8,200 nucleotides of DNA from an uncultured Planctomycetaceae bacterium (GTDB taxonomy: Bacteria; Planctomycetota; Planctomycetia; Pirellulales; UBA1268): NCBI GenBank assembly GCA_937900985.1, contig CALCGM010000364.1:1-8200 (forward strand), written 5' to 3'. Made by a program: the position numbers and the translations under genes. The notes under the pieces are model-generated. The model made no database searches, had not been told where the DNA came from, and saw only the letters and a list, made by a program, of their open reading frames with translations. Below are positions 1 to 5,996 of the stretch, in pieces. The stretch's first letter is position 1. Every line of letters starts with the position of its first letter.

Positions 1-965
1 TCGCCATCATCAAGATCAGTCCGCCACATCAGCTTCAGGTGGTTCGGATCGGCACGTCGAGCGACCTGATGATCGGGGAGACCGTGCTGGCGTTGGGCAA
101 TGCCTACGGCTACGAGCACACGGTCACCCGAGGAATCGTGTCGGCTCTGCACCGTTCGGTGGAGGTGAGCCGCACCCAGCGGTATGACGACCTGATCCAG
201 ACCGACGCCAGCATCAATCCCGGCAACTCGGGCGGACCGCTGCTCAACATCGATGGCGAGATGATCGGGGTGAATGTGGCGGTGCGGGCCGGTGCCCAGG
301 GGATCGGATTTGCGATTCCCGTCGACAAGGTGCTTGAGGTGGTCTCGGAGCTGCTCTCGGTGGAGCGGATCGATCACACCTGGCACGGCATTGTGGCTCG
401 CCGCGACGTGCAGGGAGGGGCGGTGGTCACGACGGTGCATCGGGCGAGCCCCGCCGAGCAGGTGGGCGTGCGTGCTGGCGACCGCATCGTCAGGATCGGC
501 AACGCGACGGTGGCCAGCCAGCTTGACATCGAGCGGGCCCTGCTCGGCCGCAAGGCTGGCGAGCGGGTCAACGTGGAGGTGGTTCGAGCGGAAGGCCACG
601 AGCAGATCGAGCTTCCGCTCGCACAGCTGCGGGCCGATGCGGTCTCCCCGGAGGAACGCTGCTGGCGGGAGCTGGGGCTGCGGGTCGAGGCGATGGCTGC
701 GATGCGGGTTCGGCAGCTCCAGAACCGCTACCGCGGTGGGCTTGAGGTCGTCGAGGTGCGGGCTGGTGGACCGGCCGACGAGCAGGGGATTCAGCCCGGC
801 GACATCCTCGTGGGCCTGCATGTCTGGGAGACCATCCGGCCGGAAAACGTGACCTACGTGCTCGATCGAGCTCAGCAGGAGCACTTTGGCCCGCTGAAGT
901 TCTATGTCTTGCGGGGCCGCGAGACACTCTTCGGTCACCTGACATGGGACACCATCCGGCGGTAG
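1..965 (+). CDS. HtrA/Deg-family trypsin-like serine protease, two PDZ domains (5' partial)
   Basis: This is the C-terminal two thirds or so of an envelope quality-control serine protease of the DegP/DegS/HtrA type. The reading frame is open from base 3, so the start and the catalytic His lie upstream. The first visible residues (AIIKI) match the segment just after the catalytic Asp in DegP. The nucleophile is the Ser of GNSGG (Ser codon 228-230), preceded by QTDASINP and followed by GIGFAIP, both typical of the family. Two PDZ domains follow, at about nt 385-630 (carboxylate-loop region with VGVRAGD) and about nt 715-950 (QGIQPGDILVG, then LKFYVLRGRETLFGHL). Two PDZ domains resemble DegP/DegQ rather than DegS. 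The GTG at 39 is internal, not the start. The stop is TAG at 963-965. thiL begins about 50 nt downstream, so the two may share a transcript. The family call is firm; the exact substrate and subcellular anchor cannot be seen. Confidence 0.93.
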   Translation, partial: AIIKISPPHQLQVVRIGTSSDLMIGETVLALGNAYGYEHTVTRGIVSALHRSVEVSRTQRYDDLIQTDASINPGNSGGPLLNIDGEMIGVNVAVRAGAQGIGFAIPVDKVLEVVSELLSVERIDHTWHGIVARRDVQGGAVVTTVHRASPAEQVGVRAGDRIVRIGNATVASQLDIERALLGRKAGERVNVEVVRAEGHEQIELPLAQLRADAVSPEERCWRELGLRVEAMAAMRVRQLQNRYRGGLEVVEVRAGGPADEQGIQPGDILVGLHVWETIRPENVTYVLDRAQQEHFGPLKFYVLRGRETLFGHLTWDTIRR

Positions 966-1005
966 AGTCGCAGCTGCGGTGTGACAGTCGCAGGCGGTCA
1001 ATGCC

Positions 1006-1012
1006 GGGAGGG
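1006..1012 (+). promoter_or_regulatory. Shine-Dalgarno deciding the thiL start
   Basis: GGGAGGG, containing GGAGG at 1007-1011, lies 5 nt before GTG 1017. The alternative in-frame GTG at 981 has no purine-rich site in front of it. This favours 1017 as the translation start of thiL. Confidence 0.6.
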
Positions 1013-1016
1013 TTTC

Positions 1017-1967
1017 GTGGAGCAGCAGCTGATCGACTGGCTGGTGGCAAGGCTTGGGGGCGACCCTCGGCTGGATGTGCCCAACGGCGACGATGCGGCC
1101 GTACTGCGGCCGCCTGCGGGGCGGCGAACAGTCTTCTGCACCGACATGCTCTGTGAGGGGGTGCATTTTCCTCGAGCGCCCGACTACGACCCGAGGGCGG
1201 TGGGGCACAAGGCGATTGCCGTCAACCTCAGCGATGTGGCGGCGATGGCGGGCTGCCCGGAAGCCGCCGTGGTGTCGGTCTCGCTGCCACGGGAGGGTGG
1301 CCAGAGGATTGGGGAGGCGCTGCTTGAGGGCATGCTTGCGATCGCTGAGCGATTCGAGATGCCGCTTGTCGGTGGCGACACCACGTCATGGGATGGGCCG
1401 TTGGCCGTGAATGTGGCCATGCTCGGGAGCGTTGCGGCGGGCCGTGTCTGGCGGAGGGATGGCTGTCGGGTGGGTGATGTGGTGCTTGTCACGGGGGCGG
1501 TGGGTGGCAGCCTGGCCGGTCGGCATCTTGCCGTCGAGCCGCGGGTGGACGAGGCCCGGCTGATTGCCGAGGCTTTCACCGTGCACGGGGCCATCGATAT
1601 CAGCGACGGCCTTGCCCTCGATCTGTCGAGGATGATGCAGGCCAGCGGATGCGGAGCCGAACTGGATCTGGCGGCGGTGCCGATCCACGCGGATGCGGTG
1701 GCTGCGTCCAAACGCGATCCGGCCGGTGGCACACCCCTGATGCGGGCGCTTGGCGATGGCGAAGATTTCGAGCTGCTGATCAGCCTCGCGGCCGACGACG
1801 CAGAGCGGCTCTTGGAGGCGATCGCAGCCGGGCGGCTCGCTGGCTGGCCCGGCACGCCGCTGACGGCGATCGGACGCGTCGTTGCCGGCCATGGGCTGGT
1901 GGCCGTTGCGGAAGACGGCCGCCGCTCGTCTCTGCCCCCCACCGGGTATCAGCATGCCTTCACCTGA
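1017..1967 (+). CDS. thiL: Thiamine-monophosphate kinase ThiL
   Basis: ThiL phosphorylates thiamine monophosphate with ATP to give thiamine diphosphate, the last step of cofactor synthesis in the cytoplasm. The protein (316 aa from GTG 1017, a usual ThiL length) shows the PurM/ThiL-fold motifs in order: GDDAAVL (24-30), CTDMLCEGVHF (41-51, matching STDTLVAGNHF of E. coli), NLSDVAAM (70-77), VGGDTT (118-123), DISDGLALDL (194-203), GDGEDFELL (246-254) and a GYxHF-like end (TGYQHAFT). The Asp residues in these motifs bind Mg-ATP and substrate in known ThiL structures. GTG 1017 is chosen for its Shine-Dalgarno site and because the domain begins at once with EQQLIDWLVARLG. GTG 981 would add 12 residues, including GF just before the domain, and cannot be excluded. 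The 3' end overlaps the tsaE start by 14 nt, which suggests translational coupling. No TPP riboswitch is visible upstream, as expected if the gene belongs to an HtrA-led unit. Confidence 0.96.
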   Translation: MEQQLIDWLVARLGGDPRLDVPNGDDAAVLRPPAGRRTVFCTDMLCEGVHFPRAPDYDPRAVGHKAIAVNLSDVAAMAGCPEAAVVSVSLPREGGQRIGEALLEGMLAIAERFEMPLVGGDTTSWDGPLAVNVAMLGSVAAGRVWRRDGCRVGDVVLVTGAVGGSLAGRHLAVEPRVDEARLIAEAFTVHGAIDISDGLALDLSRMMQASGCGAELDLAAVPIHADAVAASKRDPAGGTPLMRALGDGEDFELLISLAADDAERLLEAIAAGRLAGWPGTPLTAIGRVVAGHGLVAVAEDGRRSSLPPTGYQHAFT

Positions 1968-2484
1968 CTCCCCCACGCCGCGGCCAGCCGCCGCTGTCGT
2001 CAGCTGTGCCGACGAGGATGCCCTTGCCAGGTTTGCCACGCGGCTGGCCGCAGCCTTGCCCCCGCAGGCCATGCTCGCGATCGAGGGCGACCTTGGGGCC
2101 GGCAAGACGACCTTCGTAAAAAAACTGGCGGCGGCTGTCGGGATCGATCCCACGGGCGTGACCAGCCCGACCTTTACGCTCGTGCATGTCCACGAGGTGC
2201 CGCCGGCAGCTGAGGGCGGGCTGCGGCCTCCGCGGCTGGTGCATCTCGATGCGTATCGCCTCACAGGCATCGACGACCTGGCCACGATTGGCTGGGAGGA
2301 GATGGTGGCAGACGCGGGCTGGCTGGCGGTGGAGTGGCCCGAGCGAATCGCTGCGGCTCTGCCTGAGCATCGGCTGGACATCCAGATCGAGATCACCGGG
2401 ATCTCGTCGCGGAGGCTCCATCTCGAGGCCACCTGCCCAGCCCTTGAGCAGGCGGCACGGGCTGCCGCGGCGGGCAGCGGCTGA
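1954..2484 (+). CDS. tsaE: tRNA t6A biosynthesis ATPase TsaE
   Basis: TsaE is the small P-loop ATPase that works with TsaB and TsaD to put N6-threonylcarbamoyl on A37 of ANN-decoding tRNAs, in the cytoplasm. The protein (176 aa from ATG 1954) has Walker A GDLGAGKTT (45-53), the family signature TSPTFTLVH (70-78), HLDAYRL (97-103, usually HFDLYRL) and the late EWPER motif (127-131), which together identify TsaE. It is somewhat longer than the usual ~150 aa, from an N-terminal extension of about 15 residues, a loop of about 12 residues (EVPPAAEGGLRP) before HLDAYRL, and an Ala-rich C-terminal tail. The start lies inside thiL, 14 nt before its stop, with only a poor GGG at 1942-1944 as ribosome site; coupling to thiL would explain this. 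An upstream in-frame ATG at 1882 lies deep in thiL and gives no family-like sequence. The tsaB and tsaD genes are not in this window. Confidence 0.95.
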   Translation: MPSPDSPTPRPAAAVVSCADEDALARFATRLAAALPPQAMLAIEGDLGAGKTTFVKKLAAAVGIDPTGVTSPTFTLVHVHEVPPAAEGGLRPPRLVHLDAYRLTGIDDLATIGWEEMVADAGWLAVEWPERIAAALPEHRLDIQIEITGISSRRLHLEATCPALEQAARAAAAGSG

Positions 2485-2488
2485 AGGC

Positions 2489-2518
2489 CCCACAGCGCCG
2501 CTGCTGCACCGCGGTGGG
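2489..2518. terminator. Possible bidirectional stem-loop between convergent genes
   Basis: The 35-nt gap between the tsaE stop and the convergent acyltransferase stop holds an imperfect stem: CCCAC (2489-2493) pairs with GTGGG (2514-2518), and after one mismatch GCG (2495-2497) pairs with CGC (2510-2512). No T-run follows on either strand. The location suits a shared terminator, but chance pairing is quite possible in GC-rich DNA. Confidence 0.25.
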
Positions 2519-2519
2519 C

Positions 2520-3299
2520 TCAGGCGGCCGGGCGGCGGGCGGTCGCCGAAGCAAGCGAGCCAAGTTCACGGGCGATGTCGGTGTGGAGCACCTCATCGAG
2601 GCGGGCGAGCGCTTTGGCCACGGGCACGCCGTCGAGCAGCCTGTGGTCGGCCAGGAGCGTGACGAGGCTTCGGCCCTGTCCGTCGAGCGGCCCGTAGGTC
2701 AGGCTCGTTGTCAGCGGGCTTGGGTGAAACCGGTTGAAGGCGGCGTGGCTCGCCAGGGTGGAAACGCTGAAGGTGCCCATCCGCTTGGCCCGCTTCGGCG
2801 AGGTCGAGTGCAGGTTCCACCACAGCACCGTTCGCCGCAGCCAGCCAGGGAGCCGGGCCAGCTCCTGCTGCCGGCGAAAAACGTCGTCCACCGGGGCCGT
2901 GGCGTGGGCGGCGATGGCCGCCTGCAACTCCGGGAGCGGCTGCCGGTCGGGGGATGGAAGGTGGGCCCAGAAGAGCACATCGGCGCCATCGATCGGACGG
3001 TTGATCGAGACGGTGGCCACGCTCTCACCGCTTGTGGCCTGCCGTGGCCAGAGGCCCGGTACATACCAGCTGCGGAGCGGCGGCATATCGCGGGCGACGA
3101 TGGCGTAGGCCTTCACGAAGATCGCGGCCCAGCCGATCCGCGAAGCGGCAGCAGCCCGGGCAGCCGCAAGATCGTGCAAGGCGATCATCCGCTCCACAGG
3201 GAAGAACGGCACCCGTCGGGCCGCCGACACCACGTCGCACACGAGCCGCCGTTGGCGGTCGAGGCGGGTGAGGCTCAGGCGTTGTGTGGAGCGAGACAT
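2520..3299 (-). CDS. Stand-alone 2-oxoacid dehydrogenase E2-like acyltransferase domain
   Basis: The protein (259 aa from ATG 3299) resembles the catalytic domain of dihydrolipoamide acyltransferases (E2) and the related chloramphenicol acetyltransferase fold. The key motif is DHRLLDG (218-224), matching the E2 active-site DHRxxDG with catalytic His (H219) and structural Asp. GTFSVSTL (175-182) matches the E2 GTFTISN segment, and SPLTTSLTYG (194-203) is also family-like. There is no lipoyl domain and no peripheral-subunit-binding domain, so it is not an ordinary E2 subunit; many bacteria carry such short proteins with no established function. The real substrate is unknown. ATG 3299 is chosen because the family-like sequence (TQRLSLTRLDRQRRLVCDVV) starts right after it. 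The frame extends to ATG 3458, but that would run across the promoter area and 5' end of the divergent gene. No good Shine-Dalgarno precedes 3299. It is convergent with tsaE and divergent from the hydrolase gene; the 172-nt gap to that gene (3300-3471) shows no clear promoter. Confidence 0.85.
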   Translation of the reverse strand: MSRSTQRLSLTRLDRQRRLVCDVVSAARRVPFFPVERMIALHDLAAARAAAASRIGWAAIFVKAYAIVARDMPPLRSWYVPGLWPRQATSGESVATVSINRPIDGADVLFWAHLPSPDRQPLPELQAAIAAHATAPVDDVFRRQQELARLPGWLRRTVLWWNLHSTSPKRAKRMGTFSVSTLASHAAFNRFHPSPLTTSLTYGPLDGQGRSLVTLLADHRLLDGVPVAKALARLDEVLHTDIARELGSLASATARRPAA

Positions 3300-3458
3300 A
3301 GCAGGGGTGTAACCAGCCGTCCCGTTGCGGGGCAAGGTGAATTGTGCGGCATGGTGAACACAGGCCAGAGCGGCCCCGGCTGAGGCGGCCTCGCCGAGGG
3401 GATGTAGACTCCTGACGGCCGAGCGGCGGGCGGTGGTGACCTGCCGCTGGAGTTCCAC

Positions 3459-3465
3459 AAGGAGG
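3459..3465 (+). promoter_or_regulatory. Strong Shine-Dalgarno of the isochorismatase-family gene
   Basis: AAGGAGG lies 6 nt before GTG 3472, the best ribosome-binding site on the + strand of this window. It settles the start at 3472 over the in-frame GTG at 3433. Confidence 0.75.
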
Positions 3466-3471
3466 CGGCGC

Positions 3472-4011
3472 GTGCGAAGTCAGCCTGAATCCACACTCCT
3501 GGCGGTGATCGACATCCAGGAACGGCTTGCCCGGGTTGTTCCCGGGTGTGACGCTGTCGTCGAACGGACCGTTCGCCTGGCCCGGGCTGCGGAGCTGCTG
3601 GGCGTTCGTCGCGTGCTCACCGAGCAGTATCCCCAAGGGCTCGGCCCGTCGCTGCCGAGCGTGGCCGCCTGCATGCCTCCTGCGGAAGAGAAGCGTGCCT
3701 TCAGCGCTGCTGGCTGCGGCTGCCTGGCGATCGAGCCGGGAAGCGGCGTTGCGTCGGTCGTGCTTGCCGGCCTGGAGACGCACATCTGCATTCTGCAGAC
3801 AGCCCTCGATCTGCTGGCCCGGGGGATTGTCGTGTTTGTGGCGGCGGATGCCGTGGCCAGTCGCTGTGCGATGGATCACGAGATCGCCCTCCGGCGGCTC
3901 GAGTCTTCCGGCGCGGTGGTCACCACCAGCGAGTCGCTGCTCTTCGAGTGGTGCCGTGGGGCCGATCACGAGCGGTTTCGTGAGGTCCGCGGCCTGATCA
4001 CGGGAGGCTGA
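3472..4011 (+). CDS. Isochorismatase-fold cysteine hydrolase (ISOC/YcaC-like)
   Basis: A cytoplasmic hydrolase of the isochorismatase/nicotinamidase superfamily, 179 aa, full length for the short ISOC1/ISOC2-like branch. The catalytic triad is visible: Asp14 in AVIDIQERL, Lys74 in EEKRAFS, and Cys106 in GLETHICILQTALDLL. TEQYPQGLG (50-58) and TTSESLLFEW (151-160) match this branch, whose members have no well-established substrate; the name isochorismatase should not be read as the reaction. The GTG start is fixed by AAGGAGG 6 nt upstream. The 3' end overlaps the convergent ftsQ-like gene by 14 nt. Nothing in the neighbours points to a pathway. True isochorismatases and nicotinamidases have other surrounding motifs, so those activities are less likely. 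Confidence 0.9.
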   Translation: MRSQPESTLLAVIDIQERLARVVPGCDAVVERTVRLARAAELLGVRRVLTEQYPQGLGPSLPSVAACMPPAEEKRAFSAAGCGCLAIEPGSGVASVVLAGLETHICILQTALDLLARGIVVFVAADAVASRCAMDHEIALRRLESSGAVVTTSESLLFEWCRGADHERFREVRGLITGG

Positions 4012-4927
4012 GGCCCGCCGCGTCGGGCGGTGCGGAGTCGGTCGGTGGCTCCGTGTCGATGCGTGGCACTGCTGCCGCATCGCCTGGCCCGGGCACGTCG
4101 CGGAGATCGATGGGCTCGGAGACCGGCCCCGTGGTGGAGAGCTGCTTGAGCGCGGCGATCTTTTCGGCCATGCCCCGTTCGCCCGGTCGCTCCTGGCCAG
4201 GTGGGCTGCCAAAGGCGATCGCCATGCCGCTGGCATTCACCAGCTCCCAGCTGCCGGTCTGCCCTGATGTCACCAGCCGGCACTCCACCAAGTCCAGCGG
4301 CTGCCACTCTGGACGGGTGACGGCCACGACCGCCACTGCCTGCTCAACCACCGGATCGCCCCAGGCGGAGCCCGCTGGTCCTTGCGGGAGTGAGCTGACA
4401 CCCGCCACGACTGGATAGCTCGCAGCCTCCTCCGGCGTGAAGCCATCGCTCGGCAAGACCACGCCCTCTCCGTCGACGGGCAGCAGACCTCCCGGAACGC
4501 GGACCATCGCCACCGGCTCCCGGCAGGTGATCGTGACCGAAGCGGCGGCGGGGCTGGTGACCTCGACCCGATCCACCGAACGGACCCACGGATGCACGTC
4601 AAACGCTCGGGCGAGCCGTCGGGCGAGTTCCGGGTCATCCAGGGGAAGGCTGGTGTCGAGGCTGGCGTCTCGCAGGGCTTCGGCCGCGATATCGACCTTC
4701 ACCCACGCAGGCTGTCCGATCAGGACCACGTTCTCGGGCAGCAGCTGCAGCTCCGGCTGCTGCCGTACGTCGGGGCCGAACCGCTGCCAGACAAACCCTC
4801 CGGCAACAATCGCCACGATCGCCACAGCCAGCACACCCAAGCCTGAGCGACGTTCTGCGACGAAGGAGCCCACTCCGCCAGAGGGCTCTGCTGCCGCCTC
4901 GGGCTGTCGGCGACCGGCCTGTCGCAT
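3998..4927 (-). CDS. ftsQ: FtsQ/DivIB-like cell division membrane protein
   Basis: FtsQ is a bitopic inner-membrane divisome protein that bridges early and late division proteins through its periplasmic domains. The 309-aa protein has the expected plan: a cytoplasmic N-terminus (1-28), one membrane segment (about 29-47, GLGVLAVAIVAIVAGGFVW), a POTRA-like region (about 65-142) with HPWVRSVDRVEV (112-123) and CREPVAMV (135-142), GGLLPVDGEGVVLP (146-159), and a C-terminal beta region with EKIAALKQL then IDLRDV (273-278). These match the FtsQ order of PWV, REPVA, VDxxG and a late IDLR. The last ~30 residues are Pro/Asp-rich and probably disordered. The start is ATG 4927, 2 nt after the murB stop, with GAGG about 10 nt upstream inside murB. 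The position directly after murB is the classic dcw location of ftsQ, which supports the call. No ftsA or ftsZ follows; the next gene is convergent and overlaps. Confidence 0.82.
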   Translation of the reverse strand: MRQAGRRQPEAAAEPSGGVGSFVAERRSGLGVLAVAIVAIVAGGFVWQRFGPDVRQQPELQLLPENVVLIGQPAWVKVDIAAEALRDASLDTSLPLDDPELARRLARAFDVHPWVRSVDRVEVTSPAAASVTITCREPVAMVRVPGGLLPVDGEGVVLPSDGFTPEEAASYPVVAGVSSLPQGPAGSAWGDPVVEQAVAVVAVTRPEWQPLDLVECRLVTSGQTGSWELVNASGMAIAFGSPPGQERPGERGMAEKIAALKQLSTTGPVSEPIDLRDVPGPGDAAAVPRIDTEPPTDSAPPDAAGLSLP

Positions 4928-4929
4928 CG

Positions 4930-5865
4930 TTACCAGACCTCAATCTGGGGCTCGAGATCCACGCTGAGGCGGTCTCGCACCTGACTGCGAACCTGCTCGA
5001 GCAGGCTGCGAACGTCATCGCTTGAGCACTGCGGCTTTGTGACGACAAAGTTGGCGTGCGACGAGACCACGGCGGCTCCCCCCACAACGCATTCCTTGGC
5101 GGCGGCCTGGCTGATCAGCGACTCCGCCGTGCTGCCGGGCGGATCCTTAAACATCATCGCCACGGTGCGGACACCGGAGGGCTGATCGGCCCGCTCCATG
5201 ATCCACTGCTTCTGCATCCGCTTGGTCAGCGTTTCGGCGGGCTCCTCTTCCAGTTCCAGCCGGCAGCTGAGGATGATCGTGTCGTCGAGGTTGCTCCATC
5301 GCGACGCGAAGCTCAGGTCACTGCCGCTGCGGACGTTCAGCTCGCCTGTGCGGGTGAGCACGGTCACTTCCCGGACATGCTGACTGATATCACCGGCTCG
5401 GCCACCCGCGTTGCCGACGAGGGCGCCGCCGATCGTGCCGGGGATGCCGACAAGCGTCTCCAGCCCGGTGAGTCCGGCTTGCACAGCCGCGGTGACCACA
5501 TGGACGAGTTTCGCACCGGCGCCTGCCAGGATCGCCGACCCGTCAACGCGGATGTCACAAAACTCCGGGCCGGTCAGCCGCACGACCATGCCGTCGAATC
5601 CAGACGAATCGATCAGCAGATTGGAGCCTCCCCCAATCACCCGCAGCGGGATGCTGCGTTCGTGACAGCGGCGAACGATCTTGGTCAGCGCTCCCACATC
5701 GACAGGCTCACAGAAAAACCGGGCCGGTCCGCCGATTCCCAGCCAGGTGTGGCAGGCAAGCGGTTCGTCGGTCGACACGGCCAATCCCAGGTCGTCAAAA
5801 CAACCTGGAGCCGCGGAGGCGGGGCCGGGCGAGGCGGCGCCATGCTGTGAAGAGGGGTTTGTCAT
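4930..5865 (-). CDS. murB: UDP-N-acetylenolpyruvoylglucosamine reductase MurB
   Basis: MurB is the FAD enzyme that reduces UDP-GlcNAc-enolpyruvate to UDP-MurNAc with NADPH, the second committed step of peptidoglycan synthesis, in the cytoplasm. The 311-aa protein has the FAD-binding signatures HTWLGIGGPARF (39-50), IGGGSNLL (77-84), LVGIPGTIGGALVGNAGG (138-155), the Arg region FASRWSNL (186-193), and the MurB C-terminal domain with GGAAVVSSHANFVV (262-275). Two positions are unusual. The catalytic Ser of the usual GSxFKNP is Met237 here (AMMFKDP, 236-242). The usual catalytic Glu near the C-terminus (PEV/PEI) appears to be Gln307 (EPQIEVW). These may be lineage variants or signs of altered chemistry. 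The first ~25 residues are an Ala/Pro/Ser-rich extension, so a later start is possible, but no better start codon was found. The ribosome site before ATG 5865 is weak (GGAAAG, about 9 nt upstream). ftsQ follows after 2 nt, so the pair is surely one transcript. Confidence 0.93.
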   Translation of the reverse strand: MTNPSSQHGAASPGPASAAPGCFDDLGLAVSTDEPLACHTWLGIGGPARFFCEPVDVGALTKIVRRCHERSIPLRVIGGGSNLLIDSSGFDGMVVRLTGPEFCDIRVDGSAILAGAGAKLVHVVTAAVQAGLTGLETLVGIPGTIGGALVGNAGGRAGDISQHVREVTVLTRTGELNVRSGSDLSFASRWSNLDDTIILSCRLELEEEPAETLTKRMQKQWIMERADQPSGVRTVAMMFKDPPGSTAESLISQAAAKECVVGGAAVVSSHANFVVTKPQCSSDDVRSLLEQVRSQVRDRLSVDLEPQIEVW

Positions 5866-5965
5866 CGAGGCGCTTTCCGAGTCGTCTGCCGCAAAGTCTG
5901 AGCGACCGCCCGCGGTCCGCTCTCAAGGCGGGCCAGGTGGTGAAAGGCGGTGGGAATGATTGTGC

Positions 5966-5986
5966 GGACGCAGGGCGGCTGCGTCC
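5966..5986 (-). terminator. Perfect 8-bp GC-rich stem-loop after the Mur ligase gene
   Basis: GGACGCAG (5966-5973) pairs perfectly with CTGCGTCC (5979-5986) around a 5-nt loop. It begins 10 nt past the Mur ligase stop, in the 131-nt gap before murB. On the - strand it is followed by GCACAATCATT rather than a clean U-run, so it could be a weak terminator or attenuator, or a processing/stability element between two operon genes. The rest of the gap (5866-5965) shows no convincing promoter; TTGAGA at 5926-5921 has no -10 partner at normal spacing. Confidence 0.45.
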
Positions 5987-5996
5987 ACTCCACTCG

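Noticed and set aside
966..993. Direct repeat AGTCGCAG (966-973 and 986-993) and palindrome CGCAGCTGCG (969-978) between the protease gene and thiL
   Set aside because: Two copies of 8 bases in GC-rich DNA are easily chance, and no operator or att-site context is present.
1386..2432. Long open frame on the - strand opposite thiL and tsaE (348 codons)
   Set aside because: Both + strand genes are certain from their motifs; the antisense product has the Ser/Arg/Ala-rich composition of a shadow frame.
3403..3410. TGTAGACT as a -10 box for the hydrolase gene
   Set aside because: It matches TATAAT at only four of six positions and there is no -35-like sequence at 16-18 nt upstream.
3025..4236. 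Long open frame on the - strand (403 codons)
   Set aside because: It runs antisense to the hydrolase gene and across parts of two real - strand genes, is full of Arg/Pro/Ser low-complexity sequence and shows no family motif. It is an effect of high GC content.
5056..5850. + strand open frame opposite murB (264 codons)
   Set aside because: The opposite strand is clearly murB. The product has no family-like sequence and no ribosome site was found.
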